Below are positions 29,270-36,325 of a stretch of 44,559 nucleotides of DNA, piece by piece. The stretch covers positions 373,110 to 417,668 of the forward strand of contig UCIA01000030.1 of assembly GCA_900472295.1 (NCBI GenBank), in the 5' to 3' direction. The notes under the pieces were generated by a model, which saw only the letters and a program-made list of their open reading frames with translations, did no database searches and was not told where the DNA came from. Positions within the stretch are counted from its first letter, which is position 1; each line of letters opens with the position of its first letter. This stretch comes from Hyphomicrobiales bacterium (GTDB lineage: Bacteria > Pseudomonadota > Alphaproteobacteria > Rhizobiales > Rhizobiaceae). A program made the position numbers and the translations under genes.

Positions 29270-29284
29270 GAACAAATAGAGAAC
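29270..29284. promoter_or_regulatory. LexA (SOS) box of dinB
   Basis: GAAC-AAATAGA-GAAC is a perfect alphaproteobacterial SOS box (GAAC-N7-GAAC), about 60 bases before the dinB ATG. The same 15 bases with one change occur at 42473-42487. Confidence 0.85.
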
Positions 29285-29374
29285 AAAAAGGGCTCATTGT
29301 CAAGCACGGTACATCCTGTCCGGTGGCTTTGTTCCGCAGCCGCTCGGAGCGCGGCTGTGACTGGCCTTGAGCTG

Positions 29375-29400
29375 GGAACATTGTCGCTCGACGGCGCGTT
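29375..29400 (+). promoter_or_regulatory. EcfG-type (general stress) promoter
   Basis: GGAAC at 29375-29379 and CGTT at 29397-29400, 17 bases apart, match the EcfG sigma-factor promoter of alphaproteobacteria. It lies 38 bases before the GTG of the next gene. Confidence 0.6.
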
Positions 29401-29438
29401 GATTGTCGCGACAGGAAAGCCGTTTTGTGGAGGCCGAC

Positions 29439-29684
29439 GTGGGCCACTTCGAAATCATGGGCTACTTCGAAATCATTGATCTCGTCAGCGTCGTTGACGC
29501 CTGCACGAGCGACCGCGCTGTCGGGCGCTGCGTGTCGATGGCCAAGGCGGTGGAAGAATTGCGGGTGCTGACCGATGATTTCGTGTCGCCTCACGAGGCA
29601 GTCGCCAACGCGCTGTCGGCGGGGGCGCTGGGCGCGGTTCTGTTCGACGAACAGGCCGGCGCCGATATTCCGCGCACGCCATAG
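29439..29684 (+). CDS. hypothetical 81-residue protein
   Basis: Not recognised. The start is GTG 29439 with a perfect GGAGG five bases upstream; a longer start at 29403 would put that site inside the gene. It begins GHFEIMGYFEII, encoded by an in-frame tandem duplication of 18 bases (29441-29458 and 29459-29476, one mismatch). The rest is a helical, acidic-to-neutral protein (KAVEELRVLTDDFVSPHEAV). No signal peptide or membrane segment is seen. An EcfG-like promoter precedes it, so it may be stress-induced. Confidence 0.6.
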   Translation: MGHFEIMGYFEIIDLVSVVDACTSDRAVGRCVSMAKAVEELRVLTDDFVSPHEAVANALSAGALGAVLFDEQAGADIPRTP

Positions 29685-29954
29685 AGGGTCATGGTTCAGA
29701 CCTAAGTATCGCAGCGATTGGGCCTAAAGTCCGACCAGTATAGGGCGTCAGTCGCGCAAAGGGCCGATCCGCTCAGCGATCTTCGCATCTGTGTTATATT
29801 TCAACTAGTTACAAAATTGTCTGCGGCCTTTTACAGGTCGATTGTCGCGTATCGCAACCACATTTATCTAAAGTTTACTCCACCAAATTAGCAGATTCTC
29901 ATGTGGCGCTGCTATAGCGAGTCGGCGGAGGTGGCTATCCCCCGAGGAGGTATC

Positions 29955-30740
29955 ATGACATCCCGAAAAACCCTTTTGGCGGCGCTTGCCGCGTTTGCGC
30001 TCCTGGCTTCTCCGGCCCTGGCTGGTGCTGGTGGGAACGGTGGTGGCCACGGCAATGGCGGCGGCCACGGCAATGGCGGCGGCAACGGTAACGGCGGCGG
30101 CAACGGCAATAGCGGCAGCGGTAATTCCGGCGGCAAATCCGGCAACAGCGCTTCGCATGGCAAGTCGGCATCGGCTCATGCCGGAAAGAAGGCCTCGACC
30201 GACGACCAGGCCGCCGTCGATGACGTTGAGGTCGCCGCGACGCCCAAGGAAAAGAACATCCACGCCAAGCTTGGCCGGCTGAGCTCGCTGCAACGCAACG
30301 CCAACGCGTTTATGAACTCCAAGAGCAAGAAGTTCGCCGGCGTTCAGGCTTTTGTGACGGCGTCCGCGAATGCCAAGCTCGCCCAGGCTGCGCTTGACAA
30401 GGCAAATGCGGCGGTGACGGAGGCCGAGGACGCGGTAGCCGCACAGCAGGCGCTGTTCGACGCGGCGAATGCCATTACGCCTCCAACGCCCGAGGTGGCG
30501 GCGGCTCAGGCCGCAACGATCGCGGATCTGGAAGCTGCGGTCACGGATGCTGAAACAGCGGCTGCCGAGGCGCAGACGGCGGCCGAGACGGCTGCCGCCG
30601 GCATCCCATCGCTCGATGCGGCACTTGCCACTATGGCCAACAAGCCGGTCGACCCCGATGTCACCGAATGGGCCAACGGTGTGCTTGCCGAAAAGATCGA
30701 CCAGGTAGCCGCCAAGCTGGCACCTGCGGCAACACCGTAA
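29955..30740 (+). CDS. secreted Gly/Asn-rich protein with Ala-rich coiled-coil tail
   Basis: A 261-residue protein. It has a clear signal peptide (RKTLLAALAAFALLASPALA), then Gly-Gly-Asn/His repeats (about 24-60), a basic linker, and a long Ala/Glu/Gln-rich helical tail (AALDKANAAVTEAEDAV and similar) likely to form coiled coil. Function is unknown; it resembles the protein at 25003 in its repeat tract only. GAGGAGG precedes ATG 29955. A textbook terminator at 30778 ends the transcript. Confidence 0.75.
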   Translation: MTSRKTLLAALAAFALLASPALAGAGGNGGGHGNGGGHGNGGGNGNGGGNGNSGSGNSGGKSGNSASHGKSASAHAGKKASTDDQAAVDDVEVAATPKEKNIHAKLGRLSSLQRNANAFMNSKSKKFAGVQAFVTASANAKLAQAALDKANAAVTEAEDAVAAQQALFDAANAITPPTPEVAAAQAATIADLEAAVTDAETAAAEAQTAAETAAAGIPSLDAALATMANKPVDPDVTEWANGVLAEKIDQVAAKLAPAATP

Positions 30741-30777
30741 AGCCGACCGCGGGCTGAAACGACCCTCGAACGTCCAG

Positions 30778-30808
30778 GCCGCCGGGGCCTCGCCCCGGCG
30801 GCTTTTTT
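30778..30808 (+). terminator. Rho-independent terminator
   Basis: GCCGCCGGGGC-CTC-GCCCCGGCGGC is a perfect 11-base stem with a 3-base loop, followed by six T. It lies 37 bases after the stop of the secreted Gly/Asn-rich gene. Confidence 0.93.
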
Positions 30809-30936
30809 GGACGGCACGACGGAACGCCCAGTCCTAAGCGAAAAGCGTTGCTAACCCCAAGTACGGTATGGAAAATCCTCACTGCCGAGTGTAGCCTTCG
30901 CAATGTCGGGGTAAACGGCATCGGGGGAGAAACGAC

Positions 30937-31344
30937 ATGCCCAAGGTCTCGGAGCTCTTTTTCAAAACTGCCATCGTGTTCCTCATATTGGGGATTGCGG
31001 CGGGCCTGCAGATGGCCATCTCGGAGGATCACAGCGCCTTCCCGGCGCATGCGCACATCAATCTCCTGGGCTGGGTGACCAGCGCCATCTTCGGCGGCTA
31101 CTACGCGCTCAATCCGCAAAAGGCGGCGCGCCGCATCGCCACGATCCACTACTGGCTCTATACGGTTGGCCTGGTGCTCATGTTGCCGGCGCTCTACTTC
31201 ATGATGCATGGACACCCGGCGCTTGAACCGTTCGCCATTGTCGGCTCGTTGATTGTCGCCGTCGCCGTTCTGGTGTTTGCTTTCGTGGTGTTCTCGCCCG
31301 AAACGACGCGCTCGGTTTCCGGGGTGCCTTCCGCCGCTCGCTGA
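30937..31344 (+). CDS. small four-helix membrane protein resembling a cytochrome-oxidase subunit I fragment
   Basis: A 135-residue membrane protein with about four hydrophobic helices. The string AHAHINLLGWV resembles haem-ligand regions of cbb3/NorB-type oxidase subunit I and related NnrS-like proteins, and small stand-alone proteins of this type exist in rhizobia. It is far too short for an oxidase, so a haem or metal role is only a guess. GGGGGAGAAA precedes ATG 30937. It stands alone. Confidence 0.7.
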   Translation: MPKVSELFFKTAIVFLILGIAAGLQMAISEDHSAFPAHAHINLLGWVTSAIFGGYYALNPQKAARRIATIHYWLYTVGLVLMLPALYFMMHGHPALEPFAIVGSLIVAVAVLVFAFVVFSPETTRSVSGVPSAAR

Positions 31345-31495
31345 CCGATCGCGCAACGCGATTGCAGTCTGACCTGCGTCCCTAAAAGACGACGCGGGAA
31401 GGGCTTGGCGTGAAGATTTGCAGCCGGCGGTCGCGGTCGCTTTCGCGGCCCCGGCCTGCCGGCCCTCCCGAATTATTTTGTGACTGGTTGATGCT

Positions 31496-31520
31496 GGAAC
31501 CTTCCCCAGTACCGCGCGTT
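31496..31520 (+). promoter_or_regulatory. EcfG-type promoter
   Basis: GGAAC (31496-31500), a 16-base spacer and CGTT (31517-31520) match the EcfG consensus exactly. It is about 100 bases upstream of the small gene at 31623. Confidence 0.6.
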
Positions 31521-31622
31521 GCCGCGACTGTATTCGTGCTGCCTTATAAACAGGCAGCAAAGGGTACGCCTACGCGGGCAGAGGGCAAAACCAAGCATGG
31601 GTTGGGGGAGGAGCACGACGCC

Positions 31623-31844
31623 ATGTCGAAAAGAGAAATCGGAACGTCCGCCTCATTGGGCAGACGCATTGCCGATCTGAAAGCCAGGATGCGAAACGCC
31701 AAGGTTACCGTACACGAGATGCAGACCTTCCAGAAGGTCGCGGCCATCATGGGGGGCACCGAGGGCTCCCTGCGACTGGACGCCGACGACCTGATCGCAG
31801 CGTCCTTCGTCACGGAGGCGCTGGGTGATCCCGCTGTGAACTGA
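31623..31844 (+). CDS. hypothetical 73-residue protein
   Basis: Not recognised. It begins MSKREIGTSASLGRRIAD, is helical and moderately basic at the start (RMRNAKVTVHEM), and ends LGDPAVN. ATG 31623 is preceded by GGAGGAG at about nine bases. An EcfG-type promoter lies upstream. There is no signal peptide or membrane segment. The 31345-31622 stretch before it holds only that promoter and a short hairpin (ATCGCG-CAA-CGCGAT). Confidence 0.6.
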   Translation: MSKREIGTSASLGRRIADLKARMRNAKVTVHEMQTFQKVAAIMGGTEGSLRLDADDLIAASFVTEALGDPAVN

Positions 31845-31946
31845 ACGCACGCGCGCCGTCGGCACTCCGTGCCGGCGGTTGTCGCCTGCTTGCGATGCTG
31901 GAGCGTGCATTCGCGCGCTTCAGGCGATCCTTGCGCGCTTAAGACC

Positions 31947-32096
31947 TCAATGGCGCTTGAAATACTGGACTTCGCGTTCGTGCTTCTCGCCCGCATCACG
32001 GCTATCGAATGTGCCGAGGTTGCGTCGCCGTCCGGTCTTTTCATCGACCTTGCGCGAATAGAGACGGTATTTTCCCGATTTGATTTTCCTGATCAT
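31947..32096 (-). CDS. conserved 49-residue basic protein
   Basis: A very small gene read on the minus strand, beginning MIRKIKSGKYRLYSRKVD and including TGRRRNLGTF and KHEREVQYFKR. Short proteins with this layout (KSGxYRLYSRK, NLGTF, ExxVQYFKR) are widespread in proteobacteria, and the pattern is clear enough to call it real; its function is unknown, though the basic charge suggests nucleic-acid binding. GGGAGAG precedes ATG 32096. It is too short for standard ORF lists. Confidence 0.8.
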   Translation of the reverse strand: MIRKIKSGKYRLYSRKVDEKTGRRRNLGTFDSRDAGEKHEREVQYFKRH

Positions 32097-32198
32097 CGGT
32101 CTCTCCCCTGATCACCGGGGCGCCGCTTTAGCCAACCGCGAGGGCGCCTCGGGTTGCGAAAGAAGAAGGGCCCGGCCAGAGCCGGACCCTTCAAAGTA

Positions 32199-32483
32199 TC
32201 AGTCGCGATGCTCGGGCATCGCCTTGAGTTGGTCCTTGGTCCAGCTGGTAACGGCGTGGACATCGCCGTCCTCGTCGCGCATGAAATCCAGCTCACTCGT
32301 GGCGACAGCCACCGGCTTGGCGCCAATGCCAAGAAAGCCGCCGACGTCGATAACGACCTCGCTGCCATGCAGATGATCGACAGAACCGATCTTCTCGTCG
32401 TCAGGGCCATAAATGGTCGCGCCTTCGAGTATGTCTTGCGTCAGCTCCGTGCTGGCAAGTCGTGCGTGGTTGGTGTGGTCCAT
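32199..32483 (-). CDS. PRC-barrel domain protein (DUF2171-like)
   Basis: A 94-residue protein made almost wholly of a PRC-barrel-like beta domain: GATIYGPDDEKIGSVDHL, VVIDVGGFLGIGAKPVAV, then LDFMRDEDG and a C-terminal helix. Such small PRC-barrel proteins are common stress-associated genes in rhizobia, of unknown biochemical role. AAAGGAG precedes ATG 32483, and an EcfG-like promoter lies just upstream. Confidence 0.85.
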   Translation of the reverse strand: MDHTNHARLASTELTQDILEGATIYGPDDEKIGSVDHLHGSEVVIDVGGFLGIGAKPVAVATSELDFMRDEDGDVHAVTSWTKDQLKAMPEHRD

Positions 32484-32515
32484 GTCAGGTCTCCTTTTTG
32501 GGGTGGATATGTCCT

Positions 32516-32540
32516 AACCTGCGAACAGGCCAAGAGTTCC
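32516..32540 (-). promoter_or_regulatory. EcfG-type promoter of the PRC-barrel gene
   Basis: On the minus strand GGAAC, a 16-base spacer and GGTT (one change from CGTT) stand about 33 bases before the PRC-barrel ATG. Confidence 0.5.
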
Positions 32541-32547
32541 AACGCGG

Positions 32548-32874
32548 CTACACCTCATCGAAAGGGCCGCCGCGTCGCGCCGGGTCGCGACCAATGGCGG
32601 CCTCCTCGGCATCGTCAGGCAAGGCCTCGTCACTGTCCTGATAGGGGTTATCGTCGTCTTCCTCGGGCAGATCACCTTCCTTCTCGATGCCGGTGCTGTC
32701 CGGCAGGCTTTCCTCATCTGCTCCGTCGGGCAAAATCCTTGCGCCGCGCAAGGCATCCCAGTCCTGCTCGCGTGGTGCCGGCGCTTCCACTTCGTCATTG
32801 GCGGTTCTGTCGCGGGTCTGGTTTTCGTCCGTCGGCGCCTCGACCTCATCGCTGGGTTTTCTGCGTCGGTCCAT
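32548..32874 (-). CDS. acidic, probably disordered 108-residue protein
   Basis: Begins MDRRRKPSDEVEAPTDEN and is dominated by Asp, Glu and Pro (PEEDDDNPYQDSDEALPDD); no fold is apparent. It includes a short imperfect repeat (SDEVEAPTDE / NDEVEAPAPRE). AAGGAGG precedes ATG 32874. An EcfG-like promoter is upstream. Function is unknown; low-complexity acidic proteins of this kind occur in stress gene sets. Confidence 0.65.
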   Translation of the reverse strand: MDRRRKPSDEVEAPTDENQTRDRTANDEVEAPAPREQDWDALRGARILPDGADEESLPDSTGIEKEGDLPEEDDDNPYQDSDEALPDDAEEAAIGRDPARRGGPFDEV

Positions 32875-32912
32875 GATTGCCTCCTTGGATTGGTGCTTTC
32901 CGTGGAAGTGGA

Positions 32913-32937
32913 AACTCTCCGCCGGCAGGCAAGTTCC
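32913..32937 (-). promoter_or_regulatory. EcfG-type promoter of the acidic protein gene
   Basis: On the minus strand GGAAC, a 16-base spacer and AGTT (one change from CGTT), about 40 bases before ATG 32874. Confidence 0.45.
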
Positions 32938-33020
32938 CGCGAGCCTTCCACCTTCCGTTGGGAACCAATTGCCGCCGGGCTGATTTGCCAAGGAGACGAT
33001 CCCAGACAAGGAGCCGGATC

Positions 33021-33320
33021 ATGAAGATTTTCACCCTCTTGCTCTGCGCGCTGCTGCTGGCGCTGGCTGGCCCGGCAGCCGCGCAAGACAACGACCTGAA
33101 TCCTCCCGCACCTTGCCAGGTTGAGCCGCAGGCCAAGGACGGCAACCAGCCACCTGCCAATGGCGACAGCGGTGGGCTGACGGGCAAGCTCGCTCCCTGC
33201 GGTGGCGTCTTGCAACCTCCGCCCAGTGGTGACCAGAGCATCACCCAACCGCCACCGGATCAGGGCAATACTCCGGTAATCAAACCCGGCGAAGTGCCTG
33301 TGCAGCCACCCAAGCAATGA
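33021..33320 (+). CDS. secreted Pro-rich 99-residue protein
   Basis: A signal peptide (MKIFTLLLCALLLALAGPAAAQ) is followed by about 75 residues rich in Pro, Gln, Asn and Gly, with two Cys (APCQVEP and LAPCGGV) that may form a disulphide. Function is unknown. AAGGAG precedes ATG 33021. It is divergent from the acidic gene. Confidence 0.7.
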   Translation: MKIFTLLLCALLLALAGPAAAQDNDLNPPAPCQVEPQAKDGNQPPANGDSGGLTGKLAPCGGVLQPPPSGDQSITQPPPDQGNTPVIKPGEVPVQPPKQ

Positions 33321-33334
33321 TCATGGTTGAGACT

Positions 33335-33643
33335 TTACGGAGCGGCCCGGTAACGGCCGCTTCCGGTCTTGGCCATGCGTAGCGCCGTCACCGGGTCGAT
33401 GCCGGTCCACACGATGCCGGCCGTCTCGGCAAAGGCGGCAAAGGCTCGCCGGGCCTGGTCCCTGGTCAGGTGTCCGGCCCGGGCCATTTCGCAGGCCCTG
33501 AGTGCGGTATCGTAGATTTTGCCGCGTCGGGCCTGCGGCCATTCCTTAAGAAAATTCTGCATCTCGGCCAGCGTTGCGATGTCGCGTTTGAAGCCGGCGC
33601 CGACCGCGATCGCCACCGGAATTTGGAGCCGCATATCGTCCAT
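33335..33643 (-). CDS. DUF982 family protein
   Basis: A 102-residue protein with the DUF982 layout: MQNFLKEWPQARRGKIYDTALRACEMA (WP, Cys) then QARRAFAAFAETAGI. DUF982 is a rhizobial family of unknown function, often in many paralogues per genome. AGGAG precedes ATG 33643. It is convergent with the Pro-rich gene. A weak EcfG-like promoter lies upstream. Confidence 0.85.
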   Translation of the reverse strand: MDDMRLQIPVAIAVGAGFKRDIATLAEMQNFLKEWPQARRGKIYDTALRACEMARAGHLTRDQARRAFAAFAETAGIVWTGIDPVTALRMAKTGSGRYRAAP

Positions 33644-33673
33644 ACCGAAGTCTCCTGAAAAAGGATCGTCTTC

Positions 33674-33699
33674 AATGCAAATGATGCCGATGCGGTTCC
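33674..33699 (-). promoter_or_regulatory. weak EcfG-like promoter of the DUF982 gene
   Basis: On the minus strand GGAAC, 17 bases, then CATT (one change from CGTT), about 30 bases before ATG 33643. It is the weakest of the series. Confidence 0.35.
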
Positions 33700-33742
33700 A
33701 GCCGACATGACCGGGAAGCCGATCAATTTAGTCTCTGCTTGC

Positions 33743-33767
33743 GGAACAAGACCGTACCCGCGGCGTT
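33743..33767 (+). promoter_or_regulatory. EcfG-type promoter of the DUF1236 gene
   Basis: GGAAC (33743-33747), a 16-base spacer and CGTT (33764-33767) match the consensus perfectly, 90 bases before the DUF1236 start. Confidence 0.65.
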
Positions 33768-33857
33768 TGCCCTTCAGGAGCCTGCCCATAGGAATTCGTG
33801 TTGTTTCGCCTCGGGCGGAACACCGGCGGAGCTCGCCATCAATGACAGGAGACGAAG

Positions 33858-34187
33858 ATGAAAACCGTCCTCATTCCCGCCGTCGCCGGGCTTGCCATGA
33901 TCGCCGGTCTCGGTGTCGCCGCTGCTGACGAAATCATCGTCACGCAGCCGGCGCAGCAGCAGGTGATCATCACACCCGAACAGCGTACGGTCGTGCACGA
34001 ATACGTAAAGAAGCATCCGCTTGCCTCGGTCAATCTGCTCGGTCTCGAACTGAATGTCGGTTCCGCTTTGCCCGACACCGTCGAACTGCAGGAGGTGCCC
34101 GATGTTCAGTACAGGTACGCCGTCGTCGACAATCGTACCGTGTTGGTCGACCCCAGCACGCGCAGGATTATCGAGGTCGTCGAGTAG
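33858..34187 (+). CDS. DUF1236 family periplasmic protein
   Basis: A 109-residue secreted protein: signal peptide (MKTVLIPAVAGLAMIAGLGVAAA), then the DUF1236 pattern (ITPEQRTVVHEYVKKHP, LPDTVELQEVP, YRYAVVDNRTVLVDPSTRRIIEVV). The family is found mainly in Rhizobiales and its function is unknown. AGGAGA precedes ATG 33858. A perfect EcfG-type promoter suggests general-stress control. Confidence 0.88.
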   Translation: MKTVLIPAVAGLAMIAGLGVAAADEIIVTQPAQQQVIITPEQRTVVHEYVKKHPLASVNLLGLELNVGSALPDTVELQEVPDVQYRYAVVDNRTVLVDPSTRRIIEVVE

Positions 34188-34273
34188 TCCCGACTGACAA
34201 ATCATCGTTGATTATCCGGCCCCGCTATTCTTGCGAAAGGATGGTGGGGTCGAATCGGGAAGGAGCGTTTGCC

Positions 34274-34489
34274 ATGTTGCCAAATGTTGACACCCCGAAC
34301 TCCACCAATGTTGCGGCGTGTTGCGATAAGCTGCTGGCCGAGCGTCGCACGGCGCTGTTGTCCATGAAGGATGCGATCGCGGTTCTACGCGAGCGAAGCG
34401 GCACAGATCGTTCGGATGCCGACCTTGCCGGACTGATCGCGAAGAAGGCAGCCCTGCTTGGCGTCGCCGTCGTTTCCGATCAGCACTGA
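34274..34489 (+). CDS. hypothetical 71-residue protein
   Basis: Not recognised. It begins MLPNVDTPNSTNVAACCDKL and looks helical (LLAERRTALLSMKDAIAVL, ADLAGLIAKKAALLGV). AAGGAG lies nine bases before ATG 34274; an upstream in-frame ATG at 34241 has no such site. No promoter motif or signal peptide is seen. Confidence 0.6.
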   Translation: MLPNVDTPNSTNVAACCDKLLAERRTALLSMKDAIAVLRERSGTDRSDADLAGLIAKKAALLGVAVVSDQH

Positions 34490-34581
34490 GGCTTCTCGTC
34501 GCTCAAGACGCCGGCAGAAATATCGGCTAATGTTTTCGTGGAATCTGGACCAACCGATCGGACCTAACCACGGAGGCTTAA

Positions 34582-34845
34582 GTGACGGACGACAGACAGG
34601 ATCGCATTCGCCGGCGCGCGCACGAGATCTGGGAACAGGCAGGCCGGCCCGAAGGCGCGCATCAGGAGCATTGGGAAAAGGCTACGGCCGAGGTCGACGG
34701 CGCTGCCGCCAAGCCAAAAAAATCGGCGAAGAAGGCAGACGCCAAGGCCAAGCCGGCCAAAGCAGCCAAGCCCCCTAAAACAGCCAAGCCCGCCAAGGCC
34801 GCCAAATCGCTCAAGTCCGCCAGTCCGACTTCAGGCAAGGGTTGA
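34582..34845 (+). CDS. DUF2934 family protein with Lys/Ala/Pro tail
   Basis: An 87-residue protein starting at GTG 34582 after CGGAGG. Residues 1-35 are DUF2934 (DRQDRIRRRAHEIWEQAG, HQEHWEKA). The rest is a tail of KPAK/KAAK units resembling histone H1-like tails, so DNA or RNA contact is plausible. It is a paralogue of the 12996 gene in the N-terminal part only. Confidence 0.8.
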   Translation: MTDDRQDRIRRRAHEIWEQAGRPEGAHQEHWEKATAEVDGAAAKPKKSAKKADAKAKPAKAAKPPKTAKPAKAAKSLKSASPTSGKG

Positions 34846-35017
34846 CCCCGCGGATCTTGAGTCGGCCTTGAGTGCGGCGAGCCCCTCATCGGCCCGCTGA
34901 TTGGGAACCGGATCAATCGATCCGGCCGGCGGCATCATTTGCGCCGGTCGGTTGCGGTCGTGACTGGCAATGTCGATGATGCGCCGAGGACGTTCCGCCC
35001 AATGGACGACTCCGGTG

Positions 35018-35383
35018 TCACGCCTCCCAGGCATAGCTCGACAGCGCGAAGCGGATGCCGGCTTCGGTCATTGCGAGTTCGCATTCGGTGATCTGGCGCA
35101 GGTGGCGCAGATAGCGCGCCACCGTTTGCGGTAGCCAGCCGGCGCAGGCTTCGACATAGGCGCGGCCGTGAACGAGCGTCCCGGTCGATAGCCGCTCATC
35201 TTTCTCGGCAATCACCTGCAGATATTGGCGGATGAAACGGATGTCGTCGGCGATGTCCTGGCTCGCCATCCGCCAGGCGCCGGCGAGGCGTTCGCGCTGC
35301 TCGAGCGACAAGGGCGATAGTAGTGGAAGCGACAGCAGCGGGCGGGAGAGGTCGGCGAAAGCGGTATGGTTCGCTGTGCTCAA
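35018..35383 (-). CDS. unknown 121-residue protein under S24-type operators
   Basis: Not recognised. The start is TTG 35383 with GGAGG six bases upstream. The sequence is helical: LSLEQRERLAGAWRMASQD, then a probable amphipathic helix (ADDIRFIRQYLQVIAEKDE) and a second half (GWLPQTVARYLRHLRQITECELAM). There is no signal peptide or clear membrane segment. Two copies of the operator TCGTAC-N5-GTACGA stand 25-76 bases before the start, the same motif found in front of the S24 repressor gene at 43288. It is therefore a candidate target of that repressor. Confidence 0.65.
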   Translation of the reverse strand: MSTANHTAFADLSRPLLSLPLLSPLSLEQRERLAGAWRMASQDIADDIRFIRQYLQVIAEKDERLSTGTLVHGRAYVEACAGWLPQTVARYLRHLRQITECELAMTEAGIRFALSSYAWEA

Positions 35384-35407
35384 GGAAATCCTCCGCGAAA
35401 AGAGTAA

Positions 35408-35459
35408 TCGTACTGTATGTACGAAACAACATCAAGCGAAATTCGTACAATTTGAACGA
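35408..35459. promoter_or_regulatory. two S24-repressor-type operators (TCGTAC-N5-GTACGA)
   Basis: Operator 1 at 35408-35424 is TCGTAC-TGTAT-GTACGA, a perfect 17-base inverted repeat. Operator 2 at 35443-35459 is TCGTAC-AATTT-GAACGA, one change. Their centres are 35 bases apart. Matching sites flank the S24 repressor promoter at 43288-43361. Confidence 0.7.
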
Positions 35460-35583
35460 GATCGGATCGAGAGTCGACTTGGCCTCTTTCACAGGAGAGA
35501 AGGCAAACTGGCCCAACACTCTTGCGGCACGCTCCCAAAAAACCTCTTCCCCAATCGCTCGAACAGTGCTTTAACCCGGGCAT

Positions 35584-35675
35584 CCACAGGGGTGCTCCGT
35601 ATGGTCGGGGCTGAGATGAGGGCGGCAAGCCTTCGGACCCTAAAGCTGATCTGGATAATACCAGCGGAGCGAGGC
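35584..35675 (+). ncRNA. TPP riboswitch (THI element)
   Basis: Conserved TPP blocks are in order: AGGGGTGCT (35588), GGGGCTGAGATGAGGG (CTGAGA at 35611), ACCCT (35637-35641), CTGATCTGGATAATACCAGCG (from 35646). The aptamer runs almost into the ribosome-binding GAGG and ATG 35681 of ykoF, which points to control of translation start. Thiamine pyrophosphate would shut the operon when thiamine is sufficient. Confidence 0.93.
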
Positions 35676-35680
35676 GGGCG

Positions 35681-36289
35681 ATGTTTTCAGGCGCACAGAT
35701 TTCCCTTTATCCCATGACCGACGATTTCGTCGGCGTCATCCTTGGTGCGCTCGGCGCGCTCGATCCCTGGCGCGACCGGCTGCGAATCGAGACCGACGAC
35801 ATCTCGACCCTCCTGGTCGGGCCGCCCGAAGTGCTGTTTCCAGCGATGCGCGACCTGTTCGTGGCGGCGGCCAAAAGCGGCAAGCATTGCGTGTTGTCGG
35901 CGGCGGTCTCGCGCGGCTGCCCCGGCGAACCGGACGATCCCATCTGCCACTCCGACGAGACCGGCGGACCTGCCATTCCGCTGGACGAACGCAAGCTCGC
36001 CGCGATCCGCGCCGTGCAGGCGACGCCATCGACCGGCCAGAAGGTGGCGGCGCAATTCTCGCTCTATGTCATGGGCACCGGCGACCACATGGACGAGATC
36101 TATGGCTGCATCGATTTCCTGAAACAGTCCGGCGTGTTCGAGCGCTCCAAAAACTTCTGCACCAAACTGCGCGGCGATGCCGGCGCGGTGTTTGCAACGC
36201 TTGCCGAAGCCTTCTGCCGCTTTGGCCCCGGCGCCGGCCACGTCACCCTCGACATCACGATTTCGGCCAACAGCCCGAGCGCCGTCTGA
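35681..36289 (+). CDS. ykoF: YkoF-family thiamine/hydroxymethylpyrimidine-binding protein
   Basis: A 202-residue cytosolic protein with two ferredoxin-like halves (ISLYPMTDDFVGVILGAL and AAQFSLYVMGTGDHMDEIYG). YkoF proteins bind thiamine or its pyrimidine moiety. It is the first gene after a TPP riboswitch and precedes an ABC transporter (permease, ATPase, binding protein), fitting a pyrimidine-uptake operon. A 36-base gap separates it from the permease gene. The identity is supported by both sequence and context. Confidence 0.88.
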   Translation: MFSGAQISLYPMTDDFVGVILGALGALDPWRDRLRIETDDISTLLVGPPEVLFPAMRDLFVAAAKSGKHCVLSAAVSRGCPGEPDDPICHSDETGGPAIPLDERKLAAIRAVQATPSTGQKVAAQFSLYVMGTGDHMDEIYGCIDFLKQSGVFERSKNFCTKLRGDAGAVFATLAEAFCRFGPGAGHVTLDITISANSPSAV

Positions 36290-36325
36290 GCCGCGGCTCA
36301 GGCGTCGTTCGTCGGGGATATTGCC

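Noticed and set aside
29209..29275. Start of dinB at TTG 29275
   Set aside because: That codon is inside the LexA box and no ribosome-binding site precedes it; ATG 29209 begins exactly where DinB family proteins do.
30822..30857. GGAAC ... CGTT upstream of the four-helix membrane gene
   Set aside because: The spacer is 20 bases, too long for an EcfG promoter.
31348..31362. ATCGCG-CAA-CGCGAT hairpin after the four-helix gene as a terminator
   Set aside because: Only a six-base stem and no T-run; called as intergenic only.
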